DNA of 52,662 nt, taken from positions 1-52,662 of the forward strand of contig NZ_UPPP01000080.1 in assembly GCF_900476375.1 (NCBI RefSeq). Reading direction: 5' to 3'. Position 1 is the first letter of the stretch; each line of letters begins with the position of its first letter. The stretch comes from Allolucifera butyrica. Lineage in GTDB: Bacteria > Bacillota > Negativicutes > Sporomusales > UPPP01. Below, one piece after another: positions 35,057-43,293 of this stretch. The translations under genes and the position numbers were made by a program. The notes under the pieces were generated by a model, which saw nothing but the letters and a program-made list of their open reading frames with translations, did no database searches and had not been told where the DNA came from.

Positions 35057-35635
35057 ATGAAAACCTTATTGTTTGCTCTAAAGGGATTTGAAACTATGGA
35101 ATTCAGTGTTTTTGTTGATGTTTTAGGATGGGCTAGAAACGACTATGGATATGAGGTGCCGGTCGTTACATGTGGATTTCAAAAAGAAGTAACCAGTACT
35201 TTTAATATTCCAATTTTGGTTGATAAGACAATTGATGAGATAAATGTTAATGATTATGCGGCATTGGCAATTCCAGGCGGTTTTGAGGAATTTGGGTTTT
35301 ACGAAGAAGCCTATAATGAACGATTTTTGAATCTTATTCGTGAGTTTGATAAGCAGGGGAAAATAATTGCTACAATTTGCGTAGCGGCGTTGCCTGTGGG
35401 GAAAAGCGGGGTGTTAGCGGGGCGAAAAGCCACAACATATCATTTGAGGGATGCATATCGCCAAAAACAGTTAAAAGAATTTAATGTTGATGTAGTAAAT
35501 GAGCCTATTGTCGTTGATAAAAACATCATTACCTCATATTGTCCTGAAACTGCTGCTGGCGTAGCGTTCAAACTTTTAGAGAAGTTGATTTCTACAGAAA
35601 AAATGGAAATTGTAAAACATGCAATGGGCTTTTAA
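35057..35635 (+). CDS. DJ-1/PfpI-family protein
   Basis: A 192-residue protein of the DJ-1/PfpI fold. The nucleophile-elbow cysteine is Cys108 in IATICVAALP, with the partner Glu15 near the N terminus and IPGGFEE in place. Family members act as glyoxalases, amidases or chaperones; the specific role is unknown. The ATG at 35057 follows GGAGGGGAG. Its leader is copied at 33190 and its 3' end at 38743, so this unit has been duplicated and broken elsewhere in the window. Confidence 0.85.
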   Translation: MKTLLFALKGFETMEFSVFVDVLGWARNDYGYEVPVVTCGFQKEVTSTFNIPILVDKTIDEINVNDYAALAIPGGFEEFGFYEEAYNERFLNLIREFDKQGKIIATICVAALPVGKSGVLAGRKATTYHLRDAYRQKQLKEFNVDVVNEPIVVDKNIITSYCPETAAGVAFKLLEKLISTEKMEIVKHAMGF

Positions 35636-35744
35636 ATGAGACATTGGTAAATTTACTGATGCATGCCTAGTTTTCGGTTGTATATTATCTTTAGGAGTAA
35701 AGAACGGAAGTATTAGATACAGAACGTTATTAAAAATTGTTAAT

Positions 35745-35787
35745 GAGACGGAGTTAATGACAATTGTGTCGTCCCCTTGACACGCCC
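35745..35787. repeat. Repeat C, degenerate copy
   Basis: GAGACGGAGTTAATGACAA then TTGTGTCGTCCCC and TTGACAC. Half of the palindrome is shortened. It lies between the DJ-1 gene and the truncated GNAT gene. Confidence 0.6.
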
Positions 35788-35816
35788 TAGATTAGAAAAA
35801 AAAGGAGAACTATGTC

Positions 35817-36134
35817 GTGGATAGATATAGTTTTCAAAAGGCAATAAATGAAGATGTTGATGAAATTTTAATACTTATACAAAAACGTATAAATTGGATG
35901 GATGAAAATAACATAAGTCAATGGAATAAAACGAATTATCTTAAATACTATCCCAAAAACTATTATGAAGAATTAGTATCAAAGGGTCAGCTTTATGTTG
36001 TTAAATATGGGAATTTAAATAGTGTTATAGGAGCATTTGCATTATTAGAACAAGATAAGTGTTGGAATGACAGTTCGCAAAGTTACTATATTCATAATTT
36101 GGTTACCGACATAGGGGTTTCTGGCAGCTCCTAA
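35817..36134 (+). pseudogene. Truncated copy of the GNAT gene at 10979
   Basis: The first 102 codons match the intact gene with very few changes (for example MDRYSF for MDRYIF). The match also covers the leader with its AGGAG and GTG start. At 36119-36126, after DIGVSG, it switches to the 3' part of the possible small RNA. The lost part contains the acetyl-CoA-binding motifs, so the product should be inactive. Confidence 0.85.
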
Positions 36135-36232
36135 CCTTTGCTGTGGAGAAAATGCGCCGCAGGTAATTCCGAATTTAAACGAAGATCAGAGTATAGATAA
36201 TTTGTTCCAGCAAATTATCTATTTTTCTTTTG
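36126..36232 (+). repeat. 3' part of the possible small RNA element
   Basis: From AGCTCCTAACC to TATTTTTCTTTT this is almost identical to 50006-50111, including the second hairpin and the terminator (AGATAATTTG/CAAATTATCT plus T-run). The promoter and first hairpin arm are missing. It now acts at most as a terminator for the truncated GNAT gene. Confidence 0.75.
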
Positions 36233-36310
36233 TTTTAGTTGTTAAGGAAATCCATCTCTTCTTTTGCGAGAAAAAACTTTAAACCCGAGAAAGAATCCGC
36301 GGTTTGGGCA

Positions 36311-36384
36311 GAGGTGGTGTGCTTTAATAGGGAACATCCGTTTCATGAGAGTTGCGCGCCGTGAGATGCGCTTCCACTTGACCC
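36311..36384 (+). mobile_element. Group II intron 3' end relic (domains V-VI)
   Basis: Aligns along its length with 341-415: CTTTAATAGGG for CCTTAATAGGG, GAGAGTTGCGCG for GAGGGTTGCGCG, then ATGCGCTTCCACTTGAC for GGCGCGTTTCTACTCGAC. Domain V has several mismatches, so it is inactive. It ends exactly where repeat B begins with CTGACAC. Confidence 0.65.
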
Positions 36385-36556
36385 TGACACGTGAGCTTGT
36401 TTTTCTATCATAATAAACTTCTGCCTAATTCTGTAGAATTTGGCAGGAGTTTTGTTTTTTTATGGGAAATAAAGGTTGGTATAGGCGCTTTAGATAAACG
36501 GAAATGGTCCTAGTTCTTCGGAAATAGGTATAGTTTAAAAGCGTAAAGGAGTGTCA
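36385..36556 (+). repeat. Repeat B, copy 2
   Basis: A copy of about 172 bp with the terminal TGACAC/GTGTCA, the CTTCTGCC/GGCAGGAG hairpin and GGTATAGTTTAAAAGCG. It is followed by CCAACCCCGTCCTCCCCTGACAC, which joins it to the next unit, the IMP dehydrogenase gene. Confidence 0.85.
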
Positions 36557-36687
36557 CCAACCCCGTCCTCCCCTGACACAACCTCTGGAAATATTCGTTA
36601 TTTGCAAAGGCTTTTTTGCTATACCCTTTTTGAGTAACTATTTAAAAAAAAGGACTTGACTGAAGTTAGCTGGTCTTTGACAATTCC

Positions 36688-36717
36688 TTGACAAGCCTTA
36701 TAAAAAAGTAGTATTAT
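36688..36717 (+). promoter_or_regulatory. Sigma-70-type promoter of the IMPDH gene
   Basis: TTGACA (36688-36693) and TATTAT (36712-36717) with an 18-bp spacer, about 57 bp before the start codon. No purine riboswitch signature was seen in the short leader. Confidence 0.7.
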
Positions 36718-36774
36718 ACAAAACAATATCAAATTCGCTGTAATTTTAAAATATGGACAAAGAAGGGGTATAAA

Positions 36775-38277
36775 TTGGCATATTATTTTAGCGAACCATC
36801 CCATACGTTTGGCGAATACTTATTAGTTCCGGGATATTCCAGCAAAGAGTGTATACCAAATAACGTAAGCCTAAAGACTCCACTGGTAAAATTTTCAAAA
36901 TTTGAGGAACCAGTAATCACCATAAACATACCGCTGACCTCAGCAATCATGCAAGCTGTATCAGATGATAAAATGGCCATTGCCTTGGCAAAAGAAGGTG
37001 GCATTTCTTTTATCTATGGTTCTCAATCAATTGAAGATGAAGCAGCTATGGTGGCCAGAGTAAAAAATTATAAGTCCGGCTTTGTTGGCAGCGACTCCAA
37101 TATTAAACCAACCACAACTTTGGCGGAAATCCTTGCGCTAAAAGAAAAAACCGGACATTCTACTATGGCTGTTACCGATGATGGTACACCTACCGGCAAA
37201 TTAGTCGGTATCGTAACAAGCCGTGACTATCGTGTCTCTAGGATGAGCAAAGATACCAAAGCCGAAGAATTTATGACGCCGTTCAGCAAATTGATTTATG
37301 CTAATGCGGATACTACATTAAGAAAAGCAAATGACCTGATATGGGAACATAAATTAAACATGCTGCCGTTAATCGATAAAGATCAACGTTTGAAATATAT
37401 GGTGTTCAGAAAAGACTATGCGGATAACAAGGAAAATAAAAACGAATTAATTGATGCCAAGAAACGATATATGGTAGGTGCCGGTATCAATACCCGCGAT
37501 TATGCCGAGCGCGTTCCGGCGTTAATTGAGGCAGGCGCTGATTTGTTTTGCATTGACTCTTCCGAAGGATTTTCTGAATGGCAGAAAATCACCTTAGAAT
37601 ATATCCATAAAAATTTTGGCCCGCAAGTTAAAGTGGGTGCCGGCAATGTAGTAGATAAAGAGGGTTTCTATTTTCTAGCAAAGGCTGGCGCTGATTTTAT
37701 TAAAGTTGGTATTGGCGGTGGTTCCATATGTATTACACGCGAACAAAAAGGTATCGGGCGCGGCCAAGCAACCGCCCTGATTGATGTTGTTGCCGCCCGG
37801 GATGAATATTTTAAGGAAACAGGCATATATATTCCTGTCTGCTCGGATGGCGGTATTGTCCATGATTACCACATGACATTAGCATTAGCTATGGGCGCCG
37901 ATTTTCTGATGCTTGGTAGATATTTCTCACGTTTTGATGAAAGCCCGACCGATAAAGTAGAGATTAACGGTAACTATTTAAAAGAATATTGGGGTGAAGG
38001 TTCAAACCGCGCTAGAAACTGGCAGCGCTACGACATGGGAGGCGATAAAAAACTGTCCTTTGAAGAAGGTGTAGATTCTTATGTCCCCTATGCTGGCAGT
38101 CTAAAAGATAACCTTAATCTCACTTTGAGTAAAGTCCGCTCTACAATGTGCAATTGCGGCTCATTAAACCTAAAAGAATTTAAAGAAAAAGCTAAACTTA
38201 CCTTAGTATCTTCAACAAGTATCGTTGAAGGCGGTTCACATGATGTTATTCTTAAAGATAAATTTTCTCATGAATAA
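36775..38277 (+). CDS. guaB: IMP dehydrogenase
   Basis: A 500-residue IMP dehydrogenase with the CBS pair inserted in the barrel (about 110-215). The active loop is [20 protein letters not shown], with Cys319 forming the thioimidate with IMP. It oxidises IMP to XMP, the first step to GMP. The TTG start follows GAAGGGG. The loop [11 protein letters not shown] differs slightly from the common GIGPGSICTTR and marks a divergent branch. It has its own promoter and is bounded by repeats B and C, so it may be a second, accessory IMPDH. Confidence 0.88.
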   Translation: MAYYFSEPSHTFGEYLLVPGYSSKECIPNNVSLKTPLVKFSKFEEPVITINIPLTSAIMQAVSDDKMAIALAKEGGISFIYGSQSIEDEAAMVARVKNYKSGFVGSDSNIKPTTTLAEILALKEKTGHSTMAVTDDGTPTGKLVGIVTSRDYRVSRMSKDTKAEEFMTPFSKLIYANADTTLRKANDLIWEHKLNMLPLIDKDQRLKYMVFRKDYADNKENKNELIDAKKRYMVGAGINTRDYAERVPALIEAGADLFCIDSSEGFSEWQKITLEYIHKNFGPQVKVGAGNVVDKEGFYFLAKAGADFIKVGIGGGSICITREQKGIGRGQATALIDVVAARDEYFKETGIYIPVCSDGGIVHDYHMTLALAMGADFLMLGRYFSRFDESPTDKVEINGNYLKEYWGEGSNRARNWQRYDMGGDKKLSFEEGVDSYVPYAGSLKDNLNLTLSKVRSTMCNCGSLNLKEFKEKAKLTLVSSTSIVEGGSHDVILKDKFSHE

Positions 38278-38287
38278 AAAATCTACA

Positions 38288-38332
38288 GGGGACGGGGTTA
38301 ATGACAACTGTGTGTCGACGCCCCCTTGACAC
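38288..38332. repeat. Repeat C copy after the IMPDH gene
   Basis: AGGGGACGGGGTTAATGACA then CTGTGTGTCGACGCCCCCTTGACAC. The right arm is partly degenerate. Confidence 0.75.
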
Positions 38333-38402
38333 GTCTGTCATTTCTCCTCCTGCACTCCAAGAAGAAATCAAACGCCGTTTAAGCAAAATAAATTCCTGCT
38401 AT

Positions 38403-38431
38403 AAAGGTGACATATAGTTGTCACCTTTTTT
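38403..38431. terminator. Hairpin/operator-like dyad before the DJ-1 relic
   Basis: AAAGGTGACA-N6-TGTCACCTTTTTT forms a 10-bp hairpin with T-run, a typical terminator. Its core TGACA-N6-TGTCA matches the dyad before the WYL pseudogene (20432-20447), so it may instead be an operator for the next gene. Confidence 0.55.
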
Positions 38432-38466
38432 GTTGTAGAATATCAAACAGAAGGAGGGGACAAACA

Positions 38467-38645
38467 ATGAAAAAAGAAGTACTGGTATTTATTTTCGACG
38501 GATATGCCGATTGGGAAAGCGTATTGCCAATGGCACGGCTACATTGGAGTTTGCTAAAGAAATCTTATTGTTGCTGAAAGCGAAGCCGGAAGCTGCTGTT
38601 TTAAAATGGTATAATACAAATAAGTCCGGCTTTTATCGGTCATAA
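38467..38645 (+). pseudogene. Second DJ-1/PfpI-type gene, middle deleted
   Basis: An ATG behind AGGAGGGG starts MKKEVLVFIFDGYADWES, the N terminus of a DJ-1/PfpI subfamily with the YADWE motif. After about 17 residues it switches frame into the typical C terminus, NGTATLEFAKEILLLL then AKPEAAVLKWYNTNKSGFY. The central 130 or so residues with the catalytic cysteine are gone. A clean terminator (38653-38688) still follows. Confidence 0.75.
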
Positions 38646-38652
38646 AAAATAG

Positions 38653-38688
38653 AGCCGTTTCCTCATAGCGACGGGGAAACGGCTTTTC
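38653..38688 (+). terminator. Terminator after the DJ-1 relic
   Basis: AGCCGTTTCC pairs with GGAAACGGCT, followed by TTTTCT. A normal rho-independent terminator left behind by the deleted gene. Confidence 0.85.
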
Positions 38689-38742
38689 TCCTATAAAAAA
38701 TTACCTAGCGTACGAAATCCGCGTTTTGCTGGTGAGACCCCC

Positions 38743-38803
38743 TTTAGAGAAGCTGACTTCTACAGAAAAAATGGAAATTGTAAAACATGCAATGGGCTTT
38801 TAA
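38743..38803 (+). pseudogene. 3' tail of a second copy of the DJ-1 gene at 35057
   Basis: The last codons (KMEIVKHAMGF and stop) and the following 40-50 bp match 35575-35690 almost exactly. Nothing else of the gene is present. It shows that the DJ-1 unit was once duplicated here. Confidence 0.75.
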
Positions 38804-38872
38804 ATGAGACATTGGTAAATTTATTGATGCATGCTTATTTTTCGGTTATATATTATTTTTTGGACGGTTCTG

Positions 38873-40384
38873 TTAATCTGGGCGGTTTTTTGAACACGCA
38901 AGAAGAACGGGAGTATTATGAAAAAATAATAAGAAGCGAGAAAAAAGGGGCCTTAATAATATAGTGAAGATGATTATACAAAACCAGCCAAACCAATCCC
39001 CCAATTTACTATACACTGATTTCCCTTCACCAAGTTGTAATTCTCCTGTTAAAAGAGTCTCACCTTGGGCCGCATCCGTTGAACTCATGCCTATAATACG
39101 CCCCTTACTGTCGGTTAAGGTCAGTAATCCCCATTGACCGGCTCGCGCTATTGCATAGTTGCCTTCAATGCCGCGCATGATGGCGACCCTCCCATGAGCC
39201 CAAGCGTCATCATGAAAGTCTAGTGCGGGGACAAACATAATATTTATGCCTTGCCGACTGTAATCTAAAGCCGGATGAATAAAATCCATATCTTTGCAAA
39301 TTTCTATACCCCAAGTACCCAACGATGATGTTTTTATCAGTCCCAAGCTGCTGCCGGAAGTAAACTTATTTTCGAAAGGTGGCAGAAGGTGCTGTTTATC
39401 ATAGCGCAATAATATTTCTCCGCTCGGTGAAAATACAAAAGCGGAGTTAAAAAGATTATCATTTTCCGGGTAATTTAGTCCGACAATCAGATATGTTCCA
39501 TACTGCTTTGCCGTATTTCGAAAGTGTTGTAGCAAATCGTACTGACTTGAATCCGATAAGGTAAATATTTTTTCAGGCAGCAGTACGACATTTGCGCCTT
39601 TTTGGGCGAGAATTTCAATATCCCTCGTGTATTTCTCCAAGAAAGTCAATACTTGCCGGGGATCTTTGTTTGCTTCAATAGAAAAATATTGCTTCAAGGT
39701 TGTGGGCTCTGCAACTATTCCGATTTTAATACTTGGACCTGACGAAGCCAGGTCCAAGTGGTAGGTCCCGAACAGTATTGTCAAGACAAGCAAGCTAAAT
39801 GGAAGAATTAAAATTTTATTGCTAAGCGGACGATTTTGACGGAAATGCCAGGCGGTTGCTATACCAGCGGGAATGAGAGACAGTAAAAAAGTAATACCCC
39901 AGATACCTGTAAGGGAGGCAATCTGAATAATAGGCAAATTTGTTATTTGCGTGTAGGCAACACTAGAGATAGTCCCGTGACGTGAAAAAAGGGAGGTGAT
40001 AAATTCATAAGCCGTAAAACCACTGGCAAAAACCAAACTGCTGGTCCAATGTTTATATTGGATCGTCATATAACGAAATATAGCAAGAATGATGCTAAAG
40101 GCTATTGTTCCAAGAATATTTCCGTAAATTATGGCTGTAATCAATGTTATGGGATAAGAAGATTCTGCAAGAAAAGCCGAGTTGCCAATAAAATATGCGA
40201 AAAATGCCACACAAATAGTAGAAACAAATGATGCATTTAATGCGTAAATACAAAGTGGCAATGGTGCCAGCCATATCAGCATCCATAGGTTATGAGAGCC
40301 TGTTGAATAATGGTAGGCGGCAGAACTTAGGGCTATTGCAACAATGAAATTTAATATCCGGTTAACATGAATTTGACTGGTCAT
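38873..40384 (-). CDS. Apolipoprotein N-acyltransferase-like protein (Lnt paralogue)
   Basis: A 503-residue membrane protein: about 6-7 N-terminal membrane segments (1-210), a nitrilase-fold domain (220-455) and a C-terminal membrane segment. The Lnt/nitrilase triad is Glu271 (LLPEK), Lys330 (RYDKQHLLP) and Cys363 (GIEICKD). Lnt N-acylates lipoproteins in diderm bacteria. Overlap with the AraC-type gene by 23 bp means it is expressed with that regulator, unusual for a housekeeping Lnt, so it may be an accessory paralogue. Confidence 0.82.
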   Translation of the reverse strand: MTSQIHVNRILNFIVAIALSSAAYHYSTGSHNLWMLIWLAPLPLCIYALNASFVSTICVAFFAYFIGNSAFLAESSYPITLITAIIYGNILGTIAFSIILAIFRYMTIQYKHWTSSLVFASGFTAYEFITSLFSRHGTISSVAYTQITNLPIIQIASLTGIWGITFLLSLIPAGIATAWHFRQNRPLSNKILILPFSLLVLTILFGTYHLDLASSGPSIKIGIVAEPTTLKQYFSIEANKDPRQVLTFLEKYTRDIEILAQKGANVVLLPEKIFTLSDSSQYDLLQHFRNTAKQYGTYLIVGLNYPENDNLFNSAFVFSPSGEILLRYDKQHLLPPFENKFTSGSSLGLIKTSSLGTWGIEICKDMDFIHPALDYSRQGINIMFVPALDFHDDAWAHGRVAIMRGIEGNYAIARAGQWGLLTLTDSKGRIIGMSSTDAAQGETLLTGELQLGEGKSVYSKLGDWFGWFCIIIFTILLRPLFSRFLLFFHNTPVLLACSKNRPD

Positions 40385-41249
40385 GTTTGCACTCTCCTGT
40401 TACAGGAATATAAAAATGATACTCGGAATTGGGGTTGTTTGGAATAAAGGATTCGGTAAACAATTCGAAATCATAATTGCTGGTAGGAGTAAGGCCGGTT
40501 TCTGGAAGCCATACAGTGTATATCTTTTTCATAACGGAAGGGATATCGTCAATAATAGATGGGATAGTATAAACAGCATATTTACTTGGTGGTATTTCGA
40601 TAGAAACCATACCTGGGGGAATCGTACCGGCACTTTTTACTTCAACAGATGCAATATAAGTTATTTCTTCCGTTTTCTTTAGTTTGCCGGAATATATTTG
40701 TAAGCCATAGTAGTTATTGCTGGCAATATTCTCGATTTCACCTATTCGTAAAGCCAATCTATTCCAAAGTTTTGGTATTTCCCGATCTTTGTTTTTTACG
40801 TGATATTGTATTCCTAGTAAAGAAAAGCCATCTTTTTTTATTACAATAGGTTTAGTTTCTTTTGGCGTTACTTTTATATCCAAAATGTCCTTGGTAAACC
40901 TGATTGCATCTAAATTAGCAAAATGAACTTTGTTTCTTCGATATGTATTAGGGGTTAATCCATACATATTTTTAAAAGCCCGTGAAAAAGATTCTTGAGA
41001 CATGTAGCCGGAAGATAGTGCAATACTGATGATAGGATCGCGGGTATTAATTAAATTACTAGCCGCCATGGTTAGCTTTCGCCTTCGTATGTATTCGGTC
41101 GGGGTATTGCCGGTCAGCATACTAAAGATCCTTAGAAAATGAAACTTTGATAAGTTGACAGAGGAAGCAATGTCATCAAGAAAAATATCGCAGTCAAAGT
41201 TAGTTTCAATATAATCAATAGCTTTACAAATATCGTCTATATAACTCAA
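40362..41249 (-). CDS. AraC-family regulator with GyrI-like effector domain
   Basis: A 295-residue regulator. Residues 1-110 form the two AraC helix-turn-helices (LDDIASSVNLSKFHFLRIFS and SGYMSQESFSRAFKNMYGLT). Residues about 125-285 form a GyrI-like effector-binding domain. Proteins of this plan (Rob, SoxS-like sensors) respond to small hydrophobic ligands. It is the first gene of a two-gene operon with the Lnt-like gene. Confidence 0.88.
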   Translation of the reverse strand: MSYIDDICKAIDYIETNFDCDIFLDDIASSVNLSKFHFLRIFSMLTGNTPTEYIRRRKLTMAASNLINTRDPIISIALSSGYMSQESFSRAFKNMYGLTPNTYRRNKVHFANLDAIRFTKDILDIKVTPKETKPIVIKKDGFSLLGIQYHVKNKDREIPKLWNRLALRIGEIENIASNNYYGLQIYSGKLKKTEEITYIASVEVKSAGTIPPGMVSIEIPPSKYAVYTIPSIIDDIPSVMKKIYTVWLPETGLTPTSNYDFELFTESFIPNNPNSEYHFYIPVTGECKHDQSNSC

Positions 41250-41367
41250 TATATCTACCTCCTCAATACCATTATATTCTAAATTCGAGAGTATATTTTG
41301 ATAGTAATTGCTATTTTTTCTAGGATGTCACCAACCCCGTCAGACTGTGTGAAAAGTAATAACTGTT

Positions 41368-41415
41368 AGGGGGACGGGGTTATCGACACACAAGTGTCGA
41401 TAACCCCGTCCCCCT
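41368..41415. repeat. Repeat C, perfect palindrome
   Basis: Two exact 22-bp arms (AGGGGGACGGGGTTATCGACA plus C, and the complement) enclose the loop ACAA. This is the most symmetric copy of repeat C. It lies between two minus-strand genes (TauE end and AraC start) and could form a very stable hairpin. A partial end (GTCACCAACCCCGTC) is at 41326-41340. Confidence 0.85.
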
Positions 41416-41434
41416 GGTACTAAAAACAAGGATG

Positions 41435-42343
41435 TTAACTTGGAACGAACTCATTTTTCCGACTTTCTTTTTGTTTGAAGGCAGATCGAATCATTGTTAT
41501 ACCGGTAAAAACGATTACGCACACGACAATCCATTTAAGCATAGTTAGTGGTAATGATTTGACAATATATGCGGCAATAAGTACTCCGGCTGAGCCTAAA
41601 AGTGTAATCCACAGACTGGCTTTACGGTCATAAGCGCCTTCCTTGATGAATTTCATACTGGCAGTAGGTTGTAAAAATGCGCATGAACCCATCATAATTG
41701 GGAAAGCAACCCGGGGACTGAGTCCTAAAAGGTAAACTAAAGCCATGCAAGGAGCGAATAAACCAATGCCAATAGTCATTAAAGCACCTAGTATAAAATT
41801 GCCGATAATCCCCAAAATAAATTTCGAACCGGTTAATTCAATGGCCTCGCCGCCAACAGGCATTACTCCAAGAAGACCTGCTGTGATAATACTTGCTACT
41901 ATCAATAAAGACGCTCCCATATAAAGTTGGACCTGCTTTTCCGGCAAGCGCGAGACCAACCCGGCCCCCAGAAAGGCACCTACCATGGATGCAGCTAACA
42001 TGCTGATTAATGTAATCGGTTCAACTTCAATGATTGTCATGAAAATTAGAGCTTCCAGGATAACCGGTATGCAACAGCTTACATTGAGCGTACCTGGAAT
42101 AATCCGATCAGGTACTAATTTGAAAAATTTAAAAAAGGCCGTTAGTTGGGCGAAGCTTCCGATACCCAGTGTGTCCAAAAAATTTGCAATAAAGCCGATG
42201 GCAGAAAGCGTGAAAGGGCTGGCGTCCGAAAATGTATTTCGGTTTTTGTATAGATCCCGGAACAGGGAAAGGGAAAAGAAACCTGTAATTGTAAGTAAAC
42301 ATCCGATAACAATAGATAACACCCATATTTCCCCTCTCGACAT
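41435..42343 (-). CDS. TauE/SafE-family sulfite/organosulfonate exporter-like permease
   Basis: A 302-residue membrane protein with about eight membrane segments in two homologous halves (GFIANFLDTLGIGSF and GIGLFAPCMALVYLLGL). This is the TauE/SafE plan; members export sulfite, sulfoacetate or related anions. The ATG at 42343 has a weak ribosome site; a GTG seven codons later, behind GAGGGG, may be the real start. The substrate cannot be told. Confidence 0.82.
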   Translation of the reverse strand: MSRGEIWVLSIVIGCLLTITGFFSLSLFRDLYKNRNTFSDASPFTLSAIGFIANFLDTLGIGSFAQLTAFFKFFKLVPDRIIPGTLNVSCCIPVILEALIFMTIIEVEPITLISMLAASMVGAFLGAGLVSRLPEKQVQLYMGASLLIVASIITAGLLGVMPVGGEAIELTGSKFILGIIGNFILGALMTIGIGLFAPCMALVYLLGLSPRVAFPIMMGSCAFLQPTASMKFIKEGAYDRKASLWITLLGSAGVLIAAYIVKSLPLTMLKWIVVCVIVFTGITMIRSAFKQKESRKNEFVPS

Positions 42344-42546
42344 GTATAAATTAAAAAAGACCTTCTTAAGATAACATCAAATGAGCATTGTTGCAATAGT
42401 ATTCATTAATAAAATTCGCTTTAGCTGTTAACCCGGGGACAATAAAGCTGTGATTGATAATAAATTTGCCGATACGGATGGTTCCGGAACGGTCAAAGCC
42501 AGATCGCTTGGATATGTTTGGCAATACAAAATAACCGTATCTTACA

Positions 42547-42590
42547 GGGGACGGAGTTAATGACAACTGTGTGTCGATAACTCCGTCCCC
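42547..42590. repeat. Repeat C copy before the DUF1259 gene
   Basis: Arms GGGGACGGAGTTA and TAACTCCGTCCCC, exact complements of 13 bp, with TGACAACTGTGTGTCGA between. Both arms carry the same GGAGTT change from the usual GGGGTT, a compensated variant. Confidence 0.85.
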
Positions 42591-42671
42591 TCGACACGTA
42601 CTCCCCACGGTCCGGAACGCCTGGAATCGAATATACATAAGATAAACTAGATAAATCGAGGGGAGGATTTT

Positions 42672-43100
42672 ATGTCTACATTAAGCGATCTTTGCTCAGA
42701 ATTTGCCAATATATTGGGTGGAACACCCAAATTTCAAAATGGAGTCTGTTCCGTTGCGATTTCACGAAAAAACATAAACGTCACCATTGAGGGGATTCCC
42801 ACCCAAATTCCACTTGGGACTTCATTTTCATTTCAAATGATTCCCGGCACGAATAAGGCACTTAATCTAGGGGATGTGGTTCTGCTCCAGGAAGAAGTAC
42901 CGGTGGCAATCCGGTTTCTCTATAATCAGGGAATTATGGTATCTGCTTTACACAATCATTGGCTGCTTGACGAGCCTCACCTTATGTATGCGCACGTCCA
43001 GTCCATAATGAATCCCCTTCATTTCGCACGGGCAATAGCTAGAGTTATGAATCCGGCGCATCCTGAGTCTGACAATTGCATGGAATGGGAAGAATGCTAG
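42672..43100 (+). CDS. DUF1259-family protein
   Basis: A 142-residue protein resembling the DUF1259 (LppY/LpqO) domain. It keeps the core GDVVLLQEEVPVAIRFL and the histidine pair ALHNHWLLDEPHLMYAHV. Longer family members carry two such domains and a lipoprotein signal; this is a single cytosolic domain without signal peptide. Function unknown, possibly metal binding through the histidines. Good GAGGGGAGG site. Confidence 0.7.
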   Translation: MSTLSDLCSEFANILGGTPKFQNGVCSVAISRKNINVTIEGIPTQIPLGTSFSFQMIPGTNKALNLGDVVLLQEEVPVAIRFLYNQGIMVSALHNHWLLDEPHLMYAHVQSIMNPLHFARAIARVMNPAHPESDNCMEWEEC

Positions 43101-43293
43101 TTTAAAAAATGAACCGGTCATTTCCTAGTTATAGATAGGAATGGCAGGATCAAGTATTATTACAAAATGAGAAATAACGCCATCTGATCATTTATTGGAA
43201 TATTATGTAACAAGACGCACATTTTCGCATTGATTCTGATAACCTCGTGGTTCTATTTTTCTGTATAAAAGGAATAACGAAGGAGGATTCAGC

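Noticed and set aside
36600..36775. Purine riboswitch before the IMPDH gene
   Set aside because: The leader after the predicted start is about 50 nt and has none of the conserved three-way-junction sequence.
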